From JAVBNH01 sp031551635 (GTDB lineage: Bacteria; Bacillota; Clostridia; Oscillospirales; Acutalibacteraceae), in contig JAVBNH010000004.1 in the NCBI GenBank assembly GCA_031551635.1, forward strand, positions 1 to 64,000: a stretch of 64,000 bases of DNA, given 5' to 3'. The notes beneath the pieces are model-generated. The model ran no database searches. It saw only the letters and a list, made by a program, of their open reading frames with translations, and was not told the DNA's origin. Positions 16,504-22,996 of this stretch are shown here, in pieces; the stretch's first letter is position 1; every line of letters begins with the position of its first letter. The position numbers were made by a program, and so were the translations under genes.

Positions 16504-17337
16504 TTGGACGGGAGCAGTAACACGAGTTTTATTAGCGAACAAAGTTTTATTGAATTAAGAAATAATTTTAGGATTGATTTTGATTCTGCCTTCAGTGAAC
16601 TCTATGAAATTATCAGAAAAATTGTAGTATATAAATTTAATTCACCGCAGCAAAGATTAATGCATGAGGACATCATTCAGTCCTCAGCCTTGAAAATTCT
16701 TAAACGTTTTGACAAGTTTTTTTATAACTGCTCTTCTCCGGGAGAGCTCTACCGCTATCTCTATCAGACCGCTTATCATATTTCTCTTGATATTTTATCA
16801 AAAGAGCCTCTTTATAACACCGTGCAGTCGACTGACGACGAGAAATTTACCGAAAAGCCGTCGGATACCGAAAACATCGAACCCGCAACGCTCGGCGGGA
16901 CAACAAAGCCTATCGAGACGCTCGAGATTTTTCAGGCAAGTATGAAAATTCTCTTTTCACTAAATTCAAAGCCTTATAAAATACTCGCCTTTTGCTTCAA
17001 TAACCTTGTTTACGGTGTCGAGTCAAATCACAATGTCAGGGGCTGCTCGGCGCTTACGGCTAAAAGAATTGCCGATAAAAAGCTTGGATTTTTACGCGAA
17101 AGCTTTGTTTTATACTGTACTAAGTTTTATTACGTAATTGAAGAGCAAAACCTGCTCCCGCTTGATACTAAGCTGAGTATTATTTACAAAAACATCCCAT
17201 ACCGTGAGCATTTTGTAAACGAGTTTTATTCTCAGGTGCAAAAAAACGAAAAAACAATAGCCGACTGGTCGTCAACAATTCAAAAGGCACTTGTTAAAGA
17301 GCTGTATTCACGCGGTTATACGCTTGACGATAAATAA
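16504..17337 (+). CDS. RNA polymerase sigma factor-like protein
   Basis: This 277-residue protein has an N-terminal part that fits sigma-70 region 2 (FDSAFSELYEIIRKIVVYKF, then HEDIIQSSALKILKRFDKFF, then LYRYLYQTAYHISLDIL). A later segment, GCSALTAKRIADKKLGFLRESF, could be region 4. It is longer than a typical ECF factor and has an extra C-terminal 100 residues. The start is probably TTG at 16504, after GTGGGTG; the next Met is too far inside. The next gene carries a zinc anti-sigma-like motif, which supports a regulatory pair. Its target promoters are unknown. Confidence 0.6.
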   Translation: MDGSSNTSFISEQSFIELRNNFRIDFDSAFSELYEIIRKIVVYKFNSPQQRLMHEDIIQSSALKILKRFDKFFYNCSSPGELYRYLYQTAYHISLDILSKEPLYNTVQSTDDEKFTEKPSDTENIEPATLGGTTKPIETLEIFQASMKILFSLNSKPYKILAFCFNNLVYGVESNHNVRGCSALTAKRIADKKLGFLRESFVLYCTKFYYVIEEQNLLPLDTKLSIIYKNIPYREHFVNEFYSQVQKNEKTIADWSSTIQKALVKELYSRGYTLDDK

Positions 17338-17371
17338 TAAATTGCCTTAGGAAAGGAGCCGAAATAATTGT

Positions 17372-17647
17372 ATGGTAGAAAAATGTCTGTCATTTGACGA
17401 TATGTATGAGCTAGCCTCCTGCGAGGAGCTAAATGACGAAAATAAAAGTATCTTAATTTCATATAACGCACATATTATTAATTGCAGTGAATGCGCATTG
17501 AATTACAAAAAAATCGCGGAGCTTTACGAGCTGATTAATTCCTGGACAGTCGAAAAACACGCGTCGCTTTTTCGTTCGCTCGGCGAAAACGCTGATGCTT
17601 ACGACTCAAGAGAAAACGACGGCGATTTTGACAGCCTCGAAATTTAA
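17372..17647 (+). CDS. small zinc-motif protein, putative anti-sigma partner
   Basis: This 91-residue soluble protein contains HIINCSEC, the H-x3-C-x2-C signature of zinc-binding anti-sigma (zf-HC2) domains, within a short helical context (SYNAHIINCSECALNYKKIAELYELI). There is no membrane helix, unlike many anti-sigma factors. It begins 34 bp after the sigma-like gene, with AAAGGAGCC upstream. It likely binds that sigma factor, but this is inferred only from the motif and adjacency. Confidence 0.6.
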   Translation: MVEKCLSFDDMYELASCEELNDENKSILISYNAHIINCSECALNYKKIAELYELINSWTVEKHASLFRSLGENADAYDSRENDGDFDSLEI

Positions 17648-17666
17648 ATCAGGAGAAAAAAATAAT

Positions 17667-18497
17667 ATGAGTAAGGAAATTTACTTTGTTGCCAGAGCCG
17701 ACGACGCGGGCAGCTCGCACAGCGCAAATCTTGCGATTTCAAAGGTAATAAATGGCGGCACAATAAAAAACGTTTCTGTTATGGCGCCGGGTAATTTTGT
17801 TGAGGAAGCGGCATATATGCTGGCTTCGCGCAAGGATATTTGCTTCGGAATGCATGCGACAATTAATGCTGAATGGGATCGAGTCAAGTGGAGACCGGTC
17901 AGCGATTTGCCTGCGGGAAGCCCTTTGACGGACGGGAACGGAATGTTTCTTTCAAATCCCAGGCAGTTTTCCGCGACAAAACCTCCTGTCCCTCTGATAA
18001 TTAAGGAGTATGACGCTCAGCTTGACAAGCTGACCTGTTCCGGCTTTAATATAAGCTATGTCGACAGTCATATGTTTCCCGAAGCGTATATTGAAGGGCT
18101 AGATGAAGCTCTTTGCGAATGGGCGAAAAAAAAGGGACTCATTGACCACATGCATTACTACGCCGTACCAAAGGGGTGGGAGGTTATACTGCAGGATATA
18201 AAAAAGCTGCTCCCCTTCCTGCGTTCGATTGAGAGCGCTCAATATTTTATCGTTGCGCACCCGGCGTTAAATGATGAGGAAATGCGTCTCACGGGAAACA
18301 ATGGTATCAGCGGCGAAAAGGTTGCTAAAGACAGGAGCATGGAAACCAAGCTTTACTCCTCACGTCTTACAAAGAAGGTGCTGGAAATGTTCGGAATCCG
18401 AACACTCAGATATGACGAAGCAAAACCGTTTGAACGCGCAACTGTTGAGGATATATTAAAGATATTACCGCGCACGCAAACAGTCGACAATTTATAA
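17667..18497 (+). CDS. ChbG/HpnK (YdjC) family carbohydrate deacetylase
   Basis: A protein of about 276 residues with the YdjC fold motifs: metal-binding Asp pair in FVARADDAGSS, His in CFGMHATINAEWDRVKWRPV, and the second His region YVDSHMFPEAY. The family removes acetyl groups from N-acetylated sugars such as chitooligosaccharides. Substrate is not shown here. The ATG at 17667 follows AGGAG. Only 20 bp separate it from the zinc-motif gene, so it is probably in the sigma operon and may be its regulated output. A paralogue is at 59523-60416. Confidence 0.85.
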   Translation: MSKEIYFVARADDAGSSHSANLAISKVINGGTIKNVSVMAPGNFVEEAAYMLASRKDICFGMHATINAEWDRVKWRPVSDLPAGSPLTDGNGMFLSNPRQFSATKPPVPLIIKEYDAQLDKLTCSGFNISYVDSHMFPEAYIEGLDEALCEWAKKKGLIDHMHYYAVPKGWEVILQDIKKLLPFLRSIESAQYFIVAHPALNDEEMRLTGNNGISGEKVAKDRSMETKLYSSRLTKKVLEMFGIRTLRYDEAKPFERATVEDILKILPRTQTVDNL

Positions 18498-18503
18498 CGC
18501 AGG

Positions 18504-18583
18504 ATTTTTTGTTCTGAGCAAGGCGGAGGACGCAGCTTTGCTGACGCAAGGCAAGGACGACAACAAAGCTCAGGACAAAAAAG
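18504..18583. repeat. about 80-bp element bounded by 16-bp inverted repeats
   Basis: The left arm TTTTTTGTTCTGAGC (from 18505) and right arm GCTCAGGACAAAAAA (to 18582) are complementary with one G-U pair. The interior holds two GCAAGGC..AGGACG direct copies. Neither strand has a T tract after the stem, so it is not a standard terminator. It separates the ChbG gene from the symporter. Confidence 0.55.
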
Positions 18584-18663
18584 ACAAGTTAGAAATGACT
18601 ACTGTTTGTGTGCGTGGTAATAGTTCAACTGTAATTCTTAAAATGGGTAAACGGAGTGAAATC

Positions 18664-20070
18664 ATGGAAAATAAAACAACAGCGAAAAAATATATCGGCT
18701 TCGGTGAAATCTTTCGCTATTCCTTTGGCATACTCGGAATTCAGATGATTATCGGATTACTTAATACTTATCAGGCAGAATTTTATGTCAGCTATATGGG
18801 TGCGAATTTCGCCACTGTCGGAATTGTCGTGCTGGTTGTCAAACTGCTCTCCTCGGTTTTTGATTTGATTATAGGCAACAGAATCGACCGGAAACAGTCA
18901 AAAATGGGCAAGCTCAAGCCTTATATGCTCTATTCCATTGCGCCGGTCATACTGTTTACAATCTTGCTTTTTATAAAAGTCCCGTTTCAAGGCGCGCTTG
19001 TTTACGCGTGGCTTTTCGTGCTGTTTCTGCTTTGGAATATGTCGATAACTCTTGGTGATGTGTCATCTCAGGCAATGTCCTCCGTGCTGACGCCTGATGT
19101 TAATGAGCGTACAAAGCTGCTTTCTTTCTCAAATCTCATAAAAGGGCTAGGCATTGCCTGCACAGGCGTTTTACTGCCGATAATATGCATAATTATCCCC
19201 GGCGGTTCATCTGTTCTTAACAAAAACGATGCTCCGATAAGCTATACCGAATATCTTTCAGCTGCAATAATCCTGCCGATTGCCGGAATGCTGCTTTTTT
19301 CGATGATTGTTTTCACCTGCAAGGAGCGTGTGCCCTATAAAAGCGAAAAGATGTCCATGCGGGATATGTGGTTGGTTTTTAAAGAGAACCGACCTCTTAA
19401 GCTTGTTGTACTCTCAATGCTGCTCGGCTGCGGACGCTTTGTGCAGAACGGTATCGGCGTGCAGACAGCCTATGTGGTTTTCGGCTCTCAGGGATTGTCG
19501 ATTCTGTTTACGACAATCGGAATCGGTCAATTAGTCACAACCGCTACTCTGCCATGGCTCTGCAAAAAATTCGGAGAAAAAAATGTTTATGTTTTGCTCA
19601 GTTTAAGTGGTTTTGTGTTTTCGCTTCTATCATATTTTATTGGATTCGAAAATAAAATCATGATGGCAATCAGCATGTTATTTGTCGGTCTGCAGTTCAC
19701 CGCCTTTTTCGTGATGCCTGCAATACTCGTCGCGGACAGTGTGGATTGGTACGAATACAAGACCGGAAAACGCACCGAAGGTGTAGCTTTCTCTATTCTG
19801 ACGCTCTTAAATAAAGTATCCTTAGCCGTCAGCACAGCACTGGGGCTTATCATGCTGAGTGTCGCGAATTACAGTCCGACAGCGCAGTCTTTCACATCCT
19901 TCACGAAAAACACCGTTTATTTTACCTTTATAGCCTTTCCGGGAATTTTCGGTCTTCTGTCAATAATTCCGATGCTGAAATACGACCTCCACGGTAAACT
20001 CAAGCAAACAGTATCCGAGGAGCTTCTAAAAAGAAGAGAGCAGATGGAAATTATTGAAAATGTTGAATAA
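18664..20070 (+). CDS. GPH-family glycoside/pentoside/hexuronide:cation symporter
   Basis: This 468-residue membrane protein has about twelve hydrophobic helices. Family features include the conserved loop NRIDRKQSKMGKLKPYMLYS after helix 2 and ADSVDWYEYKTGKRTEG near the middle of the C-terminal half, as in MelB/XynP/YicJ transporters. It would import a sugar or glycoside with Na+ or H+. The frame is open upstream to 18538, but the ATG at 18664 with CGGAGTG is the start. It lies downstream of the ChbG deacetylase, suggesting uptake of an acetylated or related sugar. Confidence 0.88.
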   Translation: MENKTTAKKYIGFGEIFRYSFGILGIQMIIGLLNTYQAEFYVSYMGANFATVGIVVLVVKLLSSVFDLIIGNRIDRKQSKMGKLKPYMLYSIAPVILFTILLFIKVPFQGALVYAWLFVLFLLWNMSITLGDVSSQAMSSVLTPDVNERTKLLSFSNLIKGLGIACTGVLLPIICIIIPGGSSVLNKNDAPISYTEYLSAAIILPIAGMLLFSMIVFTCKERVPYKSEKMSMRDMWLVFKENRPLKLVVLSMLLGCGRFVQNGIGVQTAYVVFGSQGLSILFTTIGIGQLVTTATLPWLCKKFGEKNVYVLLSLSGFVFSLLSYFIGFENKIMMAISMLFVGLQFTAFFVMPAILVADSVDWYEYKTGKRTEGVAFSILTLLNKVSLAVSTALGLIMLSVANYSPTAQSFTSFTKNTVYFTFIAFPGIFGLLSIIPMLKYDLHGKLKQTVSEELLKRREQMEIIENVE

Positions 20071-20328
20071 TTAGCATTATCTTATTTTTACATATTTATT
20101 AAATTTGTAAAGCTTGATATTTCAGACTCAGTAAACGAAATGAGCGAACACGAAAAAGTATTTATCATATAATACCATTGTAAAAAACACATTATAAATG
20201 ACATTTATAATAATAAGAAATACATTTCCGGGAAAATAAAAATATGTCTTTATGTATTTGGATTTTAAATGCAAGATAAATGTCAAGAAGCAAAAAGAAA
20301 AAATCTCATCAAAAACATAAAAAACCGC
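20071..20328. other. AT-rich intergenic gap with no recognised feature
   Basis: Between the symporter and the tRNA-Pro promoter I find no credible coding frame, no strong hairpin with a T tract, and no repeat copy. Confidence 0.5.
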
Positions 20329-20357
20329 TTGCAATTCGTTTTAGTTTGTGCTATCAT
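20329..20357 (+). promoter_or_regulatory. promoter of tRNA-Pro
   Basis: -35 TTGCAA (20329-20334), 17-bp spacer, -10 TATCAT (20352-20357), 18 bp before the tRNA. Confidence 0.65.
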
Positions 20358-20374
20358 ATGTGAGCTGTAAAAAA

Positions 20375-20451
20375 TCCGGGTGTGGCGCAGTTGGTAGCGC
20401 GCTTGACTGGGGGTCAAGAGGCCGTGAGTTCAAGTCTCGCCACTCGGACCA
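20375..20451 (+). tRNA. tRNA-Pro (anticodon GGG)
   Basis: Full cloverleaf. The acceptor TCCGGGT pairs with ACTCGGA (one G-U). The anticodon stem CTTGA/TCAAG encloses the loop CTGGGGG with anticodon GGG. The T loop is TTCAAGT, and the 3' CCA is encoded. It reads CCC and CCU codons. Confidence 0.93.
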
Positions 20452-20458
20452 AATAAAT

Positions 20459-20493
20459 CCCTTGAAGCATAAGTCTTCAGGGGCTTTTTTTAT
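20459..20493 (+). terminator. terminator after tRNA-Pro
   Basis: Stem CCCTTGAAG/CTTCAGGGG with a seven-base loop, followed by seven T residues. Confidence 0.85.
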
Positions 20494-20552
20494 ATTTCTC
20501 TATCCTATTCATTCTCAAAAAAATATTGTGTTACAAACGGTATTACTAACTA

Positions 20553-20581
20553 TTGACAATTTATACAGATTGGTGTACAAT
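20553..20581 (+). promoter_or_regulatory. promoter of the small accessory patch
   Basis: -35 TTGACA (20553-20558), 17-bp spacer, -10 TACAAT (20576-20581). The predicted transcript would carry repeat copy B in its 5' leader. Confidence 0.65.
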
Positions 20582-20608
20582 AATTCTCATAAAGAAAGGT
20601 AACAATTT

Positions 20609-20685
20609 TTAGTACCTTAGTGGGCTGAACGTGCAATAAAAAGCAAGATTTTGGTTGTGGGCTTGGCAAGCCAAACCCACGTTAG
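20609..20685 (+). repeat. 77-bp intergenic repeat, copy B
   Basis: Begins TTAGTACCTTAGTGGGCTG and ends CCCACGTTAG. The 3' hairpin has one C-A mismatch. It lies between the promoter at 20553 and the 44-codon gene, sense to both. Confidence 0.92.
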
Positions 20686-20709
20686 TTATCTGGAAGGAGG
20701 TTAAAAGGA

Positions 20710-20844
20710 ATGGAAGAACAAGGAATGACAGACGCCGAATTCGATGTATTTTTGGAAACACTGGCAAAGCTGATTGAAGCAAAAGCAAAAACAATAGAAG
20801 AAGCTGCAAACATAATTAGAGAAGCAAAGACAAAAAAAGCTTAA
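20710..20844 (+). CDS. 44-residue hypothetical protein between two repeat copies
   Basis: An ATG at 20710, 9 nt after a strong AAGGAGG, opens 44 codons to TAA at 20842-20844. The product is a charged helical peptide (TDAEFDVFLETLAKLIEAKA, then EEAANIIREA) without cysteines, signal peptide or membrane helix. I do not recognise it. It is flanked on both sides by copies of the 77-bp repeat and followed by XRE and RHH-like genes. The good ribosome binding site and the promoter support real expression. Confidence 0.65.
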   Translation: MEEQGMTDAEFDVFLETLAKLIEAKAKTIEEAANIIREAKTKKA

Positions 20845-20921
20845 TTGTACCTTAGTGGGCTAAAAGCTCAACAAAAAAACAAGACTTGGGTTGTGGGTTT
20901 GGCAAGCCAAGCCCACGTTAG
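20845..20921 (+). repeat. 77-bp intergenic repeat, copy C
   Basis: Starts directly after the TAA of the 44-codon gene and ends CCCACGTTAG, 25 bp before the XRE gene. The hairpin GTGGGTTTGGC-AA-GCCAAGCCCAC is intact with one U-G pair. Confidence 0.92.
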
Positions 20922-20945
20922 AATACCATAAAAGGAAAAAAAATA

Positions 20946-21170
20946 ATGTGTAAAGAAAAAACCATAATTCAAATAAAACGTGAGGAGGTGGGGCTGAGCC
21001 GCGCTGAACTTTCTCGCCGCTCCAGCGTTCCAATTAGAACGCTGGAAGATTGGGAATACGGTAAAAACCTTCCAAGAGATGTTTATCTGCTTGGAAAAAT
21101 CGCAAAGGTGCTTAATTGTTTTATTGAAGAATTAATAGATCCAGATTTAATCAATATTCCTAATGGGTAA
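20946..21170 (+). CDS. small XRE-type helix-turn-helix regulator
   Basis: This 74-residue protein is essentially one HTH_3 domain: IIQIKREEVGLSRAELSRRS, then VPIRTLEDWEYGKNLP, then LLGKIAKVLNCFIEELI. The recognition helix lies around SVPIRTLEDWE. It probably represses or activates its own small operon. AAAAGGAAAA precedes the ATG. It follows repeat copy C and may be transcribed with the 44-codon gene. Such minimal XRE proteins are common in mobile or accessory patches. Confidence 0.8.
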   Translation: MCKEKTIIQIKREEVGLSRAELSRRSSVPIRTLEDWEYGKNLPRDVYLLGKIAKVLNCFIEELIDPDLINIPNG

Positions 21171-21217
21171 TTGGCAAAAAATTTGAAGCTTATATTGTAG
21201 TCAAATAGGTAAAAATA

Positions 21218-21391
21218 ATGGATTATAAGCCGCAACAAAAGTGGCAGAAGGAAAATTTAAAATCTATTAGTACAAAATTGACAATTGCAGATTTTGAAAG
21301 ATTTTCGCAGTATTGCAAAGAAAATGAGCTTTCACAAACCGCAATGATTAAAAAATTGGTTTTAGACGTAATAAATGATAAGGACGAATAA
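21218..21391 (+). CDS. 57-residue ribbon-helix-helix-like protein
   Basis: ATG at 21218 to TAA at 21389-21391. The sequence ISTKLTIADFERFSQYCKEN followed by ELSQTAMIKKLVLDVI fits the RHH (CopG/Arc) plan of a short strand and two helices, which dimerises to bind DNA. Plasmid and mobilisation accessory proteins often look like this. The ribosome binding site (AATAGGTA) is modest. It is the third tiny gene after the XRE regulator. Function beyond DNA binding is not inferable. Confidence 0.6.
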   Translation: MDYKPQQKWQKENLKSISTKLTIADFERFSQYCKENELSQTAMIKKLVLDVINDKDE

Positions 21392-21482
21392 CTGTTACAT
21401 TATATATAATAAATATATATTATGTATCTTATTAAAAGCATCAAGTCTCTGAAAAAAATCGCTTCAGGGAGAGCTTCGCTTT

Positions 21483-22547
21483 TTAATTAAAGAAGTTTTT
21501 AACAATTTCTATGTACTGCTCCGGTTTGTCAAGGTGAATCACATGCTCTGAGTCGATTTTCATGTATTCAGCACCTGGAATCAGCTCCATTATCCTTTCC
21601 GCTTCCTCTTTTGACATCGCACCGTTAAGAGTTCCGTCCTCTGTAATTTCAAAATTCGCTTGCAGGAGCAATGCCGGGCACTGTATTCTTTGCATCGCTT
21701 CTGAATGGTCAAAATCCATGTTCCAGCTTCCATCATGAAAAGCCGCGCCGAAAGCCGGGTCATAGAAGCCCATTCCGCGCATCATAAGTCGCACCATGTC
21801 CGGCAGGTAGATGATTTCAACAGGCTCTCCGGGATTGCTGCTTCTATACGCTTTTACCGAAGCTAATAGAAGCGGCGCGGCGTCAAAACCGACATAGTTC
21901 ATGAAGAAATCACGGCAGCTTTTTATCCAGTACAATAAGAAATCATCAGCACCCTCAGTGATAAATTTTTCACAGATTGCAAAGGACTTATCCGCAATTG
22001 TATTAAGCACTCGCGGATATTCACTTGAAAGAAGCGCCGGATCCTCGAGGATAATAGCTCTAATTAGGTCAGGCTCATTTGCCGCAAGCCAGGCAGTCAG
22101 CACACCTCCAGATGAATTTCCCGATACATAAACAGGAGCCTTTATGACGGTTTCTATAAAATCCGATAGGTCTGCGCCGATGCTGTTCGCGTTCATTGAA
22201 GCGGTCGGTGCTATAGTTTTGCCGTGACCGTGATAATCAACTGCATAAATATGGAAGGACTCGGATAGCTCCGGCAGCACCCGGCTGTAGCTGTACCAGT
22301 CCATATGCTGCGCGTGCAGAAGCAACAGAGCCGGACCGTTGTCCGGTCCCTCAGCATAGTTAAAACTGACCTCACCGATTTGCGCGGTCTTTTCGGAAAA
22401 TCCCGCGTCGGCGACTTTTTTATGGTAGGGATCGGAATACTGCGTAAAGATAATATAAAAAGATGAAAACAGCAGGCATAATACAAGTAAAACAGAACCG
22501 GCAGAAATGAGTAAAATCTTCTTTTTTGAGCGGGCTTTTTTAAACAT
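21483..22547 (-). CDS. membrane-anchored alpha/beta hydrolase
   Basis: This 354-residue protein has an N-terminal membrane anchor (ILLISAGSVLLVLCLLFSS, about 10-30) and an alpha/beta hydrolase domain. The oxyanion region is PALLLLHAQHMDWYSY, the nucleophile elbow VSGNSSGG with Ser in GxSxG, and a late His in SEHVIHLDKPEQY. It is probably an esterase or peptidase acting outside the membrane, with unknown substrate. It has its own promoter and is not clearly in an operon. Confidence 0.82.
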   Translation of the reverse strand: MFKKARSKKKILLISAGSVLLVLCLLFSSFYIIFTQYSDPYHKKVADAGFSEKTAQIGEVSFNYAEGPDNGPALLLLHAQHMDWYSYSRVLPELSESFHIYAVDYHGHGKTIAPTASMNANSIGADLSDFIETVIKAPVYVSGNSSGGVLTAWLAANEPDLIRAIILEDPALLSSEYPRVLNTIADKSFAICEKFITEGADDFLLYWIKSCRDFFMNYVGFDAAPLLLASVKAYRSSNPGEPVEIIYLPDMVRLMMRGMGFYDPAFGAAFHDGSWNMDFDHSEAMQRIQCPALLLQANFEITEDGTLNGAMSKEEAERIMELIPGAEYMKIDSEHVIHLDKPEQYIEIVKNFFN

Positions 22548-22581
22548 TAAAATCCTATTCCTTTACAATATTTTACATATA

Positions 22582-22610
22582 AATATAACAAATACGCGGA
22601 CTTTTGTCAA
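22582..22610 (-). promoter_or_regulatory. promoter of the alpha/beta hydrolase gene
   Basis: Minus-strand -35 TTGACA (22610-22605), 17-bp spacer, -10 TATATT (22587-22582). Confidence 0.7.
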
Positions 22611-22632
22611 TGAATACATATGATTAAAACAA

Positions 22633-22661
22633 AAAGCACCCACAAATGTGAGTGCTTTTTG
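22633..22661 (-). terminator. terminator after tRNA-Gln
   Basis: Stem AGCACTCACA/TGTGGGTGCT with flanking A and T runs. It is near-symmetrical and could act in both directions. Confidence 0.8.
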
Positions 22662-22668
22662 CCGCCGT

Positions 22669-22742
22669 TGGCTGCGGAACTAGGATTTGAACCCAGACAA
22701 ACAGAGTCAGAGTCTGTCGTGCTACCATTACACAATTCCGCA
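22669..22742 (-). tRNA. tRNA-Gln (anticodon CTG)
   Basis: On the minus strand the acceptor TGCGGAA pairs with TTCCGCA, the anticodon stem ACAGA/TCTGT holds the loop CTCTGAC with anticodon CTG (reads CAG), the T arm CTGGG/CCTAG surrounds TTCAAAT, and the CCA is encoded. The D stem is only three pairs. Confidence 0.92.
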
Positions 22743-22800
22743 ACATATAACTTTACGCATGAGCCAATTAAGAATTTCGACTATTTAAACGGCGATTAGT

Positions 22801-22830
22801 ATTATACACATATCCCCCGGTCTTTGTCAA
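22801..22830 (-). promoter_or_regulatory. consensus promoter of tRNA-Gln
   Basis: Minus-strand perfect -35 TTGACA (22830-22825), 18-bp spacer and perfect -10 TATAAT (22806-22801). Confidence 0.8.
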
Positions 22831-22996
22831 GAGTTTTTTTATAATTATTTATTTTACATATTAGAATTATCATTAACGCGATAATATTATCAGCTCGCAT
22901 AATCAGGAATAAAGTATTATGCGAGCTGATTAATTTTTAATGGTTTTTTCTATATTCTATAACTGCACCATTAGCGTTTCAATAGGAATAACACCC

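Noticed and set aside
20348..20602. An 84-codon frame across tRNA-Pro
   Set aside because: It covers the cloverleaf and its terminator and has no ribosome binding site. It is a shadow of the tRNA gene.
20609..20921. 77-bp repeats as integron attC sites bracketing a gene cassette
   Set aside because: The ends do not fit the RYYYAAC and GTTRRRY core pattern, no integrase is in view, and the copies also sit beside core genes such as polA, gnd and the V-ATPase operon.
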